Origin: Emcibacter sp.
GTDB taxonomy: Bacteria > Pseudomonadota > Alphaproteobacteria > Sphingomonadales > Emcibacteraceae
Assembly (NCBI GenBank): GCA_021647465.1
Contig: JAKIUQ010000005.1
Location: forward strand, 124,001 to 188,000
Length of the DNA: 64,000 nucleotides
Direction: 5' to 3'
How positions within the stretch are numbered: position 1 is the first letter of the stretch; every line of letters starts with the position of its first letter. The notes under the pieces were generated by a model. That model did no database searches, had not been told where the DNA came from, and saw nothing but the letters and a program-made list of their open reading frames with translations. A program made the position numbers and the translations under genes. Shown here one piece after another: positions 16,891-25,647 of the stretch.

Positions 16891-17994
16891 TTACTTTTTT
16901 CGGCTGGCAGGCATCAGGCTTTCGGTAAATTCTGGTGTCCAGGGCTGACCCGCAGCTAATGCTTGGCGCAGGGCGATAAAATCGATCTCACGTTCGCGGC
17001 CAACAGGTTCATTAAAGGCACGGAAACCCGCTCGCGCTTCTGTCATCATGTTCAGGGCAAGCCATGCCCGCGAATTTTCTTTGTTGGCATTCCAGACGTT
17101 AATTTTAGGCTTGCGTAATTCTTCCAATGTCTTGGTCATGCAGTCGGGGAAGGTGGTGATGAATTTAGAACATATGTCATCAATCTTTTGATCCAGAAGT
17201 GACAGGTCAATTTCGCCGGCCTTCAGGGTTTCCTTGCCGCGCGCCAAGGCGTCGCCGCTTTTGGATTCGCCCATAATGATTTTGCCATATTGATCCAGAT
17301 ATTGATCGGTAATCACAAGCGGGTTGGCAATAAATTCACCATCTATTTTCAGGGCAGGGACAATATCGCACACGATACCCATGCGATAGGCCTTATGGGC
17401 TGACCAAGGCTCACACAGGGTGCCTGATACCATGGCCTGCTCGCAGCCGACCATGACAGGCAGGAAATCCGTTGCGCCGCCAATGGGGGCCGAACCATGT
17501 TTGGGGCCCGCTTGTCCGAATTTGGCAAGATCATGGGTGATTGAAAAATCACAGGCCATGCCAATTTCCTGACCGCCGCCGATCCGCATGCCATTCACGC
17601 GGCAAATCACGGGTTTGTCACAGCCTAAAATAGCGGATACCATATCATTGAACAGACGCATATACTGGCGGTATTCTTGGGGATTTCCGGCGTAATATTC
17701 CGCATATTCTTTGGTATTTCCGCCGGTGCAAAAGGCTTTGTCACCGGCTCCGGTGAAAACCACGGCCACCACATCACGGGCGTTACTTGCCTCTCGGAAG
17801 GCTAAAATAAGGGATTTGACCATATCTGTTGTATAGGAATTATATTGGGACGGATTATTCAGCGTGATCCAATAATTATAGAGGCCTTCTACAATATTCC
17901 CGTCAGGTGTTTTGGCAGGGCGTTTCTCAAGAATAACGCCAGAGGCATCAATTTCATTCACTAAATTATGATTTTCCAGATCAACAGATGGCAT
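16891..17994 (-). CDS. oah: 6-oxocyclohex-1-ene-1-carbonyl-CoA hydrolase (ring-opening)
   Basis: A 367-residue crotonase-fold hydrolase that adds two waters to 6-oxocyclohexenoyl-CoA and opens the ring to 3-hydroxypimelyl-CoA. It is longer than ordinary enoyl-CoA hydratases (about 260) and matches the BamA/Oah family. Visible motifs are NPSQYNSYTTDMVKSLILAF, GDKAFCTGGNTKEYAEYYAG, CRVNGMRIGGGQEIGMACDF, FGQAGPKHGSAPIGGATDF and the C-terminal extension NMMTEARAGFRAFNEPVGR. It is the first gene of the bcr operon, with an AAAGGAG site before ATG 17994. Confidence 0.94.
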   Translation of the reverse strand: MPSVDLENHNLVNEIDASGVILEKRPAKTPDGNIVEGLYNYWITLNNPSQYNSYTTDMVKSLILAFREASNARDVVAVVFTGAGDKAFCTGGNTKEYAEYYAGNPQEYRQYMRLFNDMVSAILGCDKPVICRVNGMRIGGGQEIGMACDFSITHDLAKFGQAGPKHGSAPIGGATDFLPVMVGCEQAMVSGTLCEPWSAHKAYRMGIVCDIVPALKIDGEFIANPLVITDQYLDQYGKIIMGESKSGDALARGKETLKAGEIDLSLLDQKIDDICSKFITTFPDCMTKTLEELRKPKINVWNANKENSRAWLALNMMTEARAGFRAFNEPVGREREIDFIALRQALAAGQPWTPEFTESLMPASRKK

Positions 17995-18000
17995 TAGCTT

Positions 18001-18529
18001 TAGCTCCTTTGAATTTATTAAATCGTTATGAGTTAGGGTTTCTCATCTCATAAGCTTCATTCGTTTCTTTGCGGCTTCTTCGTTCAGGGGCTGAAATTAT
18101 CTATTTTCAGGAGTTGACGAACTGGCAAAGACTCATTAAAGTAGTAATTAAGTACCACAATACCGAATTAAAGGTCAAGGCCTGAAATCAAGAATAGTCA
18201 CAATAGTTTTTTGATGGCCCGCCCCGGGAAGAGAAATTGAAGGAGATGGCAAAATAGAAAATGAAGAAGATGGCAATACAGGAGACGCGACGCGGCGACT
18301 TAGCGACCAAGCGGGAGCGCAGCCTTTAGCGGCGCCTGAGCGTAATCCAAATAAACAGGAGCCCCGCGACTTAGCGACCAAGCGGGAGCGCAGCCTTTAG
18401 CGGCGCCTGAGCGTAATCCAAATAAACAGGAGCCCCGCGACTTAATTTAAAGAGAATAAATACACTGCGGCTTGGCAGCAGGGATATTAAATTGGTGAAA
18501 AAGATGGAAGTTGAAGAAAGAAGGAATTA
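18001..18529. other. Divergent intergenic region, oah/bcr operon versus korAB
   Basis: About 530 bases without a recognisable gene, holding the divergent promoters of the bcr and kor operons. The oah-proximal half (18001-18180) is AT-rich and includes TAATTAAGTACCACAATACC near 18145, a possible promoter or operator. The second half holds the 71-base tandem repeat described separately. The minus-strand frame at 18175-18381 passes through the repeat and is not credible as a gene. Confidence 0.6.
18295..18444. repeat. 71-bp direct repeat, two exact copies plus 8 bases
   Basis: Copies at 18295-18365 and 18366-18436 are identical, and the first 8 bases (GCGACTTA) recur at 18437-18444. The unit is clearly richer in G+C (about 60 percent by my count) than the flanks, contains GGCGCC and two TTAGCG words, and its length is not a multiple of three. 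It looks like an extragenic repeat that has duplicated in tandem inside a divergent promoter region. There are no spacers, so it is not a CRISPR. Confidence 0.9.
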
Positions 18530-20284
18530 ATGATGCCTCCCAATTCTAAAAATGATTCTAATGATAGATCTGTTTCTTTGGCCATGGTTGGCAGTGGGGG
18601 GGCCGGCGTTATGACATCTGGTTCCATGCTGCTTGAGGCCGCGACAAAAGCCGGTCTTTATGGTTTGATGACCCGCACCGTCGGCCCGCAGATCAGGGGC
18701 GGTGAGGCGGCGGCTTTGCTCAGGCTGGGCAATAAGCCCGTTCATTGCGTAGATGATATATTTGATATCATTGTGGCGGTGGATTGGAAGGGGGCGGAGC
18801 GTTTTGCCGCCGAAGTCCCCCTTGGCCAGAGCAGCTTGATTATCACAGACCCTGCGGCAGGTGATATTCCAGAAATCCTTCTGGCTTCGGGCGCGCGCGT
18901 TGTTGAATTGCCCATTGAGGCGCTCGCGAGTGCCATTGAGGACGGCAGGCCCAACATGGTGATTCTCGGGTTTGTTGCGGCGTTAATTGGCCTCTCGGAA
19001 AAACCCATTCATAAAATTATCACCAAGAAACTTGCGAAGAAGGGTAAGGCCGCCGCGACGACAAGCTGGCAAGCCGTTCAGGCAGGCTATCTTGCGGCAA
19101 AAGATGTGACTTCCCCCGTAAAAGTGTCTTTTGCAGAGGGTGACAACAAGGGACGTTGGCTGATCAGCGGGAATCAGGCCGCAGGTTTTGGCGCATTGCG
19201 CGGCGGAATCAGGTTCGTTGCAGCCTATCCGATCACGCCTGCAACAGAAATATTGGAATGGTTGTCGCCCAACCTGCCAAAAATGGGCGGAACATTGGTG
19301 CAGGCGGAAGATGAGCTGGCTTCCATCAATATGATCATCGGCGCGTCATTTGGCGGCAAGCCATCCTTGACGGCAACGTCAGGCCCGGGCCTGTCCCTGA
19401 TGATGGAAGGCATCGGGCTTGCGGTGGCGTCGGAAACGCCGGTTGTGGTGGTTAATGTCATGCGCGGCGGGCCCTCCACCGGTATTCCGACGAAATCAGA
19501 ACAGACGGATTTGAATATTGCGGTTTATGGTCTTCACGGGGATGCCCCCCATATTGTCACGGCGGCGACGTCGGTTGAAGATTGTATTTTCACGGCCCAA
19601 TGGAGCGTTCACCTTGCTGAAGCCATGCAGACGGCGGTCATTATGCAATCTGATCAATTCATGGGGCAGGCCAGCGCGGTGATTGATCCACCAGCAAATA
19701 TTTCCTTCATCGCGCAGCGTCTTGTGGAGCCAGCACCGGCAGAGAATTACAGGCGTTATGCGGTGACAGGGAGCGGGGTTTCGCCCATGACCCTGCCGGG
19801 AACGCCTCTGGGGCAATATACCGCCGATGGGCTGGAGCATAACCCAAAAGGACTGCCATCAACCCTGATGGAGGATCACAGAGATCAGATGGATAAGCGT
19901 GATCGGAAAATTGCAGAATTTAATTATGGTGATCATTGGGCTGATGTCGAAGGTGAAAAGGACAGCACGCTTGTTATCATCACTTGGGGATCAACCACCA
20001 ATGCGGTTCGGGAGGGGATAGAGCGTCTGAAAGATCAGGGCATTAATGTCAGGCTTGTCGCGATGCGTCTGCTTTCCCCTGCGGTGCCGGCTCAATTTGA
20101 TTCGGCGCTTGAGGGCGCAAAACGAATATTGGTTGTTGAACAAAGCCATTCCGGGCAATTCCTGAAGCTTCTCAGGGCAAATTATGACATGCCGGGCGAG
20201 GTCAGGTCATTTCGCCGTGCGGGCCCGTTGATCATCAGACCCGGCGAAATTGTGGATAGGATTAAAAATTGGAGAGTCCAATGA
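18530..20284 (+). CDS. korA: 2-oxoglutarate:ferredoxin oxidoreductase, alpha subunit (gamma-alpha fusion)
   Basis: A 584-residue subunit of a 2-oxoacid:ferredoxin oxidoreductase. The gamma domain is at the N terminus (GSGGAGVMTSGSML, TVGPQIRGGEAAALLRLG, about residues 15-190). The alpha domain then follows (AYPITPATEILEWL, AEDELASINMIIGASFGG, TATSGPGLSLMMEG, RGGPSTGIPTKSEQTD). With KorB it decarboxylates 2-oxoglutarate to succinyl-CoA and reduces low-potential ferredoxin. In Thauera this enzyme regenerates the ferredoxin used by benzoyl-CoA reductase, and its position divergent from the bcr operon supports that here. An AAGGA site precedes the ATG. Pyruvate or another 2-oxoacid cannot be excluded as substrate. 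Confidence 0.9.
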   Translation: MMPPNSKNDSNDRSVSLAMVGSGGAGVMTSGSMLLEAATKAGLYGLMTRTVGPQIRGGEAAALLRLGNKPVHCVDDIFDIIVAVDWKGAERFAAEVPLGQSSLIITDPAAGDIPEILLASGARVVELPIEALASAIEDGRPNMVILGFVAALIGLSEKPIHKIITKKLAKKGKAAATTSWQAVQAGYLAAKDVTSPVKVSFAEGDNKGRWLISGNQAAGFGALRGGIRFVAAYPITPATEILEWLSPNLPKMGGTLVQAEDELASINMIIGASFGGKPSLTATSGPGLSLMMEGIGLAVASETPVVVVNVMRGGPSTGIPTKSEQTDLNIAVYGLHGDAPHIVTAATSVEDCIFTAQWSVHLAEAMQTAVIMQSDQFMGQASAVIDPPANISFIAQRLVEPAPAENYRRYAVTGSGVSPMTLPGTPLGQYTADGLEHNPKGLPSTLMEDHRDQMDKRDRKIAEFNYGDHWADVEGEKDSTLVIITWGSTTNAVREGIERLKDQGINVRLVAMRLLSPAVPAQFDSALEGAKRILVVEQSHSGQFLKLLRANYDMPGEVRSFRRAGPLIIRPGEIVDRIKNWRVQ

Positions 20285-21114
20285 ATGAATGTGCGCCCCC
20301 AAAGCTTAAAGCCAGTGATTATAAATCCGACTTGAAACCGGTATGGTGTTCAGGGTGCGGGGATTATCATGTGCTGTTATCGGTCACGCAGGCTTTGGCT
20401 AAATTAAAACTGGCCCCGGAAAATGTCGCTGTTATCTCAGGTATTGGCTGTTCCTCGCGCATACCGGCCTATACCAATACCTATGGTTTTCACACCATTC
20501 ATGGGCGGGGCCTTGCGGTGGCGACCGGCGTTAAAGTGGCGCGGCCTGATCTTACGGTGATCGCGGCGGGCGGTGATGGAGACGGTTTCTCCATTGGCGG
20601 CAATCATTTTCTGCACGCTTGCCGGCGTAATGCCAATATGACGTATATTGTCATGGATAATGAAGTGTACGGCATGACCAAAGGCCAGCCATCGCCGACC
20701 ACAGACCCAAGCTGGGATAGTGCTTTATCGCCCGGGGGGACGGGATTGTCGCCCTTTCATCCGCTTGTGATTGCCTTGGCGTCCGGCGCTAATTTTATCG
20801 CGCGGACTTTTTCCGGCGATGTCAGGGGAACGGCCAGTATCATCGCAGACGCCATAGAACATCCCGGTTTTTCATTCATACAGATATTAAGCCCCTGCGT
20901 TACCTTCCGGCCAGATCAAAAGGCCTGGAAAAAACGGGTTCACAAGGCGGTCGTTGATGAGACCGATGACCCCGCGAGGGCCGCGCGAAGGCTGATGTCG
21001 GATGATGGTTTTAATACCGGCGTTTTATATCGCGGCCATCGTAAGCCATATGGTTTTTCATGTGGCGCGGAAAAAGGTGATATTGCGGAAATTCAAAAAC
21101 AATTTGAGGTCTGA
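20281..21114 (+). CDS. korB: 2-oxoglutarate:ferredoxin oxidoreductase, beta subunit
   Basis: A 277-residue thiamine-diphosphate-binding subunit. WCSGCGDYHVL and GIGCSSRIP carry cluster cysteines. GGDGDGFSIGGNHFLHACRRN is the diphosphate/Mg motif, and MDNEVYGMTKGQPSPTT follows. ATG 20281 overlaps the korA stop as ATGA and is preferred over an in-frame TTG 12 bases upstream. No separate ferredoxin-like delta subunit is adjacent; the external ferredoxin is presumably the fdx product. Confidence 0.92.
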   Translation: MNECAPPKLKASDYKSDLKPVWCSGCGDYHVLLSVTQALAKLKLAPENVAVISGIGCSSRIPAYTNTYGFHTIHGRGLAVATGVKVARPDLTVIAAGGDGDGFSIGGNHFLHACRRNANMTYIVMDNEVYGMTKGQPSPTTDPSWDSALSPGGTGLSPFHPLVIALASGANFIARTFSGDVRGTASIIADAIEHPGFSFIQILSPCVTFRPDQKAWKKRVHKAVVDETDDPARAARRLMSDDGFNTGVLYRGHRKPYGFSCGAEKGDIAEIQKQFEV

Positions 21115-21143
21115 GGCCTTAATATTATGGAGTGAATAGAATT

Positions 21144-21530
21144 ATGGAAATTTTACAACCGCCAAACTGGCCGCGCCCGAAAGGCTATTCAAACGGCATT
21201 AAAGCCAAAGGTGACATGATTTTTGTTGCCGGACAGGTGGGCTGGAATGAGAAGGAAGAATTTGAGTCTGAGGCGATCGAGGATCAAATCAGACAGGCTT
21301 TGAAAAATATTCTTGCCATTTTAAAAGAAGGCAATGCAGGGCCGGAACATATTGTACGCATGACATGGTTTGTCACCCATAAACAGGAATATCTTGATAA
21401 ACAAAAAGAAATTGGCGCGGTTTATCGGGATGTCATGGGCGATGTTTATCCGGTGATGTCATTGATTCAGGTTGCCGGATTGATTGAGCATGGCGCAAAG
21501 CTCGAGATAGAAGCCACGGCGGTCGTCTAG
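21144..21530 (+). CDS. RidA/YjgF-family protein
   Basis: A 128-residue Rid-family protein (IFVAGQVGWN, QIRQALKNILAILKEGNAGPEHIVRMTWFV, YPVMSLIQVAGL, AKLEIEATAVV). RidA deaminates reactive enamine/imine intermediates, but many paralogues in catabolic operons have unknown roles. This one lacks the canonical active-site Arg context of RidA and follows korB closely, so it may belong to the aromatic pathway. ATG 21144 is favoured because GGAG lies upstream; GTG 21132 is in frame and possible. Confidence 0.85.
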   Translation: MEILQPPNWPRPKGYSNGIKAKGDMIFVAGQVGWNEKEEFESEAIEDQIRQALKNILAILKEGNAGPEHIVRMTWFVTHKQEYLDKQKEIGAVYRDVMGDVYPVMSLIQVAGLIEHGAKLEIEATAVV

Positions 21531-21543
21531 AGCAATGTCAGAC

Positions 21544-22566
21544 CTATTTGGCTTTATAGCCCTCCGGATTTCGGGATTGCCAGTTCCATGCATGACGCAC
21601 CATATCGCGTAAATTTCGGCGGGCTGTCCAGTTAAGCTCTTGTTGGGCAAGGGCGGGGTCTGCGAAACAGGCGGCGATATCGCCGCGGCGGCGCGGGGTA
21701 ATTCTTATTGGGATTTTAATGTCATTGACCTCTTCAAATGCCTTGACCATATCAAGCACGCTATAGCCCACGCCAGTCCCGAGGTTATAGGTCACCAGCC
21801 CCGGATTAGTGCCAAGCTTGTCGAGGGCCTTTAAATGACCAAGGGCCAGATCAACCACATGGATATAATCCCGCACGCCTGTGCCGTCCTTCGTGGGATA
21901 GTCATCGCCAAAAACGGATAGCTCTTTTAACTTGCCAATGGCCACCTGAGAAATGAAAGGCATCAGATTATTGGGGATGTCATTTGGGTCTTCGCCGATC
22001 AAACCACTGTCATGGGCGCCCACAGGGTTAAAATAACGCAGCCGCGCGATATTCCACCTTGGGTCGGCCGTGGCCATATCCGCCAGGATATTCTCGATCA
22101 TGAGTTTAGATGTGCCGTAAGGATTTGTGGTGCCGCCCGTGGGAAAATCTTCGCGGATGGGCAGGCTTTTTGGGTCGCCGTAAACCGTGGCGGATGAGCT
22201 AAAGACCAGATTGCGCACGTTATATTTATCCATCACCTGAAAAAGTGTCACGCTGCCGACCACATTATTCTGATAATAGGTCAGGGGCTGCGAAACAGAC
22301 TGGCTCACGGCCTTTAAGCCGGCAAAATGAATGACGGAATCAAATTTTTCAGCGGAAAATATATTTTCCAATCCCCCGCGATCCAGAATGTCCATTTCAT
22401 GGAAGGCCAGATTGTTTTTGCCGGTAATATTCTTCACGCGGTTCAGAGATTCGGTGCAGGAATTGGACAGGTTGTCAATGACGGTCACATCATGCCCGGC
22501 CTGTAAAAGCTCAAGCACGGTATGACTGCCAATATATCCTGAACCGCCTGTAACCAATATTTTCAT
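21544..22566 (-). CDS. galE: UDP-glucose 4-epimerase
   Basis: A 340-residue NAD-dependent epimerase interconverting UDP-glucose and UDP-galactose. TGGSGYIGSHTVLELLQAGHDV is the Rossmann motif, VIHFAGLKAV and SSSATVYGD follow, and the catalytic Tyr-X3-Lys is in PYGTSKLMIE. The gene sits between two aromatic-degradation operons and converges with the RidA gene. It is probably an unrelated housekeeping gene for envelope sugars. Confidence 0.95.
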   Translation of the reverse strand: MKILVTGGSGYIGSHTVLELLQAGHDVTVIDNLSNSCTESLNRVKNITGKNNLAFHEMDILDRGGLENIFSAEKFDSVIHFAGLKAVSQSVSQPLTYYQNNVVGSVTLFQVMDKYNVRNLVFSSSATVYGDPKSLPIREDFPTGGTTNPYGTSKLMIENILADMATADPRWNIARLRYFNPVGAHDSGLIGEDPNDIPNNLMPFISQVAIGKLKELSVFGDDYPTKDGTGVRDYIHVVDLALGHLKALDKLGTNPGLVTYNLGTGVGYSVLDMVKAFEEVNDIKIPIRITPRRRGDIAACFADPALAQQELNWTARRNLRDMVRHAWNWQSRNPEGYKAK

Positions 22567-22652
22567 GAGTAGCCCGTTTTTATCTTCTTGCCCTTATGCT
22601 TAAGGGATAAGTTTTACAGATAAATTAACAAAGAACAAGAATCTTGACTCTA

Positions 22653-23477
22653 TTATGATGACTTAAAGCCATATTCTGCCGCGCCAATCGCGCCGCAATA
22701 TTGGGCATTGGGGGAGAGAATACAGGTCATATTGGCATTATTTTCTTCCAGTTTTCTGATGAACATATTGACCAGTTCCGAGTGATACTCCAGAACACCG
22801 CCGGAAAAAACGACCATATCCGTGGTAATGGCGGTCATTTCCATAACTCTTTTGACGACGGAACTATAAAGCGCATAAATGATATTTTCGATCCTCTCGC
22901 CATTCATCAATGTTTTGATAACCTCCTGACCGGAAAATACCGTGCAAAAGCTGTTGAGGGATAATTCCTTGTCATTTCCGCGGGCAAGTTCTGTCATATC
23001 CTTGAGCGGAACTTCGAGCCGATGCCCCAGTTCCTCAATATAAGCCCCGGTGCCTGCTGCGCATTTTCGGTTGATAGCAAATTGATCGACTTTGTTGTTG
23101 CACGCGGCAATGATTTTGGAATCCTGCCCGCCAATATCAATGATGCTATAGGCATCCTTTAGGTCGCATTGTTTTTGCACGCCGATGAAATGGGCCTTGA
23201 TCTCGGTTAGGGCATCATGGGCGAAACGGATATATTTTCGGCCATAACCGGTGGCAATTATTTTATGTCCCTCTTTGATGTCATGGCTGCCCTCATTCCG
23301 AAAAGGCGAGAGGTCACCGCTCTCTCCGGCGAGCGCGAGGCGCACATGATCCTGCAAGGGAAAGAGGGTTTTTTGTTTACGTTTAAGCAGGATATTACCT
23401 TGCCCATCCAAGGCAACAACCTTGATTTCTGAACTGCCGCAGTCTACCCCCCAATAGATTTCCTCAGTCACGGCCAT
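22653..23477 (-). CDS. ATP-dependent activator/reductase of an HgdB-family protein (HgdC/YjiL/DCCPR-like)
   Basis: A 274-residue ASKHA ATPase. GVDCGSSEIKVVALD is followed by IIDIGGQDSKII, the cluster cysteines Cys139 (RKCAAGTG) and Cys178 (SFCTVF) 39 residues apart, and VVFSGGV. Unlike BcrA/BcrD it is a single gene, so it probably works as a homodimer with one [4Fe-4S] cluster between subunits, like the activators of 2-hydroxyacyl-CoA dehydratases and double-cubane proteins. It uses ATP to drive electrons to the partner at 23477-24655; the two genes overlap by one base. It is the last gene of the had operon. Confidence 0.85.
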   Translation of the reverse strand: MAVTEEIYWGVDCGSSEIKVVALDGQGNILLKRKQKTLFPLQDHVRLALAGESGDLSPFRNEGSHDIKEGHKIIATGYGRKYIRFAHDALTEIKAHFIGVQKQCDLKDAYSIIDIGGQDSKIIAACNNKVDQFAINRKCAAGTGAYIEELGHRLEVPLKDMTELARGNDKELSLNSFCTVFSGQEVIKTLMNGERIENIIYALYSSVVKRVMEMTAITTDMVVFSGGVLEYHSELVNMFIRKLEENNANMTCILSPNAQYCGAIGAAEYGFKSS

Positions 23478-24655
23478 TATATGGTCTCCAGAAAAGCTTC
23501 GATCAGGGTGGTTGATTGCTCATCCGAATAACAGCGCAGATCACATAAGTCGCCGTCAATTATGATGGTGGGAATGCCTTTATCCTTTAATTTCCGCGGC
23601 AGATTGTAAGAGGCATTGCTGTTGTTGGGGCAGGTTCGGGCGGCCATGAATATAACCCCGTCAATCTTGAAATCCTTGACCATCTTTTCAATATAGTCTT
23701 CCTTATATTGATCATTGCGGTTGATGAAAATCTTGATATAGGCCTTGGCCATACTGGGCAAGGGGTTTTCTGGATCAAAATCAGAGAAAATCCAGCTATT
23801 GCAATAGGTTGACGCGACGACACAGGCCTTGTTTTCCTTGAAGATATTGGATTGAGCCCGCAGCCGCCCCCAGACGGGCATGCCGTCCCAATAGATGCGT
23901 TTATTCTCTTTTGGGATGGCGGAATGGTTCTTTTGGATTTTTTCTTTTAAGTCTTTCAGCAGGTCTTTGTAATATTTTACGGCAATTTCTGTCCCGCGCA
24001 AAACCACGATAGGGCCCATATAAACCGTACTGTCAAAGAAAGTCATTGGGCTTGGTGCGGCTTGCGCCATATTTAACACATCAGACCAAAGATTTGTTGC
24101 CTCCAATGAGAGGGCAACGGTGGATTTTAATTTCTCTTTATTCATTGGATGGCCAATGACGGGTTCCAGAAAATGAATTAATGCTTCAAACTGCCGGGCC
24201 ACATCATCGATATATTCCGGCTTGATTTCCGGCAGGTTCGTGGGCGGATGAATGCCAAAGATGGGCGCGTTGAATTCTGAGGCATAATATTCGAACCAAT
24301 GCATCACATCTTTGCATTGATTGGTATTATAGACCAGCACATCAGGACGGGGAATCTCTTCGATGCCAAAGGCTTTGGTCAGCGGCGTGATCCCCTTCAT
24401 ATAGGCCCCGATATCAGAGGTCAGATAGCTGCATATTTCCGGTGAATAGCCATGGGCATTGGCCACGGGAATTGTCTCCATACAGACCCGTGTCGCGCCC
24501 AGCATCGCCCCGTGATTCTCAGGAAAAAATACCTCAAACCCCATGGCGCGAAGTATTTCGGCGGGGCCAACAGATGTGCACCAGGCCACTTTGCGCGCGG
24601 GATCTTTTGCGGCTCTGTCCAGATCCAGAAAATATTCTTTCATCACATTGCTCAT
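23477..24655 (-). CDS. HgdB/BcrC-family iron-sulfur protein, candidate double-cubane-cluster reductase
   Basis: A 392-residue member of the 2-hydroxyacyl-CoA dehydratase/benzoyl-CoA reductase superfamily. Cysteines lie at positions 26 (WCTSVGPAEILRAMG), 58, 75 (EICSYLTSDIGAYMKG), 114 (NQCKDVMHWFEYY), 278, 285, 342 (ARTCPNNS), 371 and 375. FFDSTVYMGPIVVLRGTEIA resembles the substrate-pocket helix of BcrB and its kin. Dehydratases and benzoyl-CoA reductases need two different large subunits; here only one is encoded, with one activator. That is the composition of double-cubane-cluster proteins such as DCCP/YjiM. Its substrate is unknown. It overlaps hcrB by 4 bases, so it is tied to the 4-hydroxybenzoyl-CoA reductase. 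Confidence 0.8.
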   Translation of the reverse strand: MSNVMKEYFLDLDRAAKDPARKVAWCTSVGPAEILRAMGFEVFFPENHGAMLGATRVCMETIPVANAHGYSPEICSYLTSDIGAYMKGITPLTKAFGIEEIPRPDVLVYNTNQCKDVMHWFEYYASEFNAPIFGIHPPTNLPEIKPEYIDDVARQFEALIHFLEPVIGHPMNKEKLKSTVALSLEATNLWSDVLNMAQAAPSPMTFFDSTVYMGPIVVLRGTEIAVKYYKDLLKDLKEKIQKNHSAIPKENKRIYWDGMPVWGRLRAQSNIFKENKACVVASTYCNSWIFSDFDPENPLPSMAKAYIKIFINRNDQYKEDYIEKMVKDFKIDGVIFMAARTCPNNSNASYNLPRKLKDKGIPTIIIDGDLCDLRCYSDEQSTTLIEAFLETI

Positions 24656-25647
24656 GATTTTGCACCCTCTAGTATTTTATTGATCGCGCGCCGAATAAAC
24701 ACAGAGATCATATTTTTACGGTAACCGCGCGGGAAGAAATCCTGCTGATAGGTCACCGTGAAGTCATTTGCCTTTCGGCAAATATCCACAATCATGTCAT
24801 CAGATGTTTCATGATTTTCAAGCTTGGCATGAAAAACGCCAGGCCGCGTATTCAGGCCGGTCAGGGCCACCGAAATATCACCATTGCCCCGCCGCAGTGC
24901 AGCAACGCCTAATGAGGGAAAATCAAGGGCATTACGGATGGTCAGCTTTTCATAATGACTAAGGGAGTTTTCAGTAATCTCCACCTTAATATGGGTGATG
25001 ATTTCACCATGCATAAGGCTCTTGCTTTCAATGCCGTCATTTAAGTAAAGATCCGCCAATTTTATCTCTTTCGATCCCGCTGGCCCAATGATATTAACCG
25101 TAGAATTCTGCAATAATAATAGGGGCGCGGTATCGGATACAAAACGGGCCTGACATAGTATGTCATCGCCGCGCTTTGCGCTTTTAACAAGATGGCAGAC
25201 ATCACCGCCTATTTTAAAACAGGGGCTATGGCTTTCCCGGTTAATGGGGCTTTGATTGATATAACTGCAGCGATTTTCAACCATGATATTGCCGCCAATG
25301 GTGGCCCGGTTGCGAATTTGCGGGCTGGCCACTTTATGGGCCGCGCGGGCTAATGCGGGCAGATATTTCTGAATATTGTTATTGCTGCAAAGCTCACTCA
25401 GCGACGTTAGAGCGCCGATGATAATATGATCACCTTGTTTTTCTATATTATTTAATGCGCGAAGGCCTGTCAGGCTGATCACGATATCTGGAGATAATAT
25501 TTCAGATTTCAGGTTGGGCATAATATCAGTCCCGCCCGCAGAAAAGATAAATTGGCGGCCTTCATGCTGGCATTCCTGTACCAGATTATAGAGCTGCTCG
25601 ATGGTTTTTGGCCGGGCAAAATCAAAATCTTTTTTAGGGGCGGTCAT
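24652..25647 (-). CDS. hcrB: 4-hydroxybenzoyl-CoA reductase, FAD/[4Fe-4S] subunit
   Basis: A 331-residue FAD-binding subunit of the xanthine oxidase family (FSAGGTDIMPNLK, VASPQIRNRATIGGNIM, TIRNALDFPSLGVAALRR). It carries the loop that sets HcrB apart from other family members: Cys127-X15-Cys143-X7-Cys151-X13-Cys165, ligands of an extra [4Fe-4S] cluster that lets the enzyme run as a ferredoxin-driven reductase. In the Thauera protein as I recall it the last spacing is 8; here GDDIL-type residues lengthen it. It overlaps both neighbours by 4 bases. Confidence 0.9.
   Translation of the reverse strand: MTAPKKDFDFARPKTIEQLYNLVQECQHEGRQFIFSAGGTDIMPNLKSEILSPDIVISLTGLRALNNIEKQGDHIIIGALTSLSELCSNNNIQKYLPALARAAHKVASPQIRNRATIGGNIMVENRCSYINQSPINRESHSPCFKIGGDVCHLVKSAKRGDDILCQARFVSDTAPLLLLQNSTVNIIGPAGSKEIKLADLYLNDGIESKSLMHGEIITHIKVEITENSLSHYEKLTIRNALDFPSLGVAALRRGNGDISVALTGLNTRPGVFHAKLENHETSDDMIVDICRKANDFTVTYQQDFFPRGYRKNMISVFIRRAINKILEGAKS

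Noticed and set aside
18175..18381. 68-residue frame through the 71-bp repeat
   Set aside because: The repeat length is not a multiple of three, the two copies would be read in different frames, and no start signal is seen.
18295..18444. CRISPR array
   Set aside because: The copies are directly adjacent with no spacers and there are no cas genes.
22653..24655. Second complete benzoyl-CoA reductase
   Set aside because: Only one large-subunit gene and one activator are present; BCR needs two catalytic and two activating subunits.
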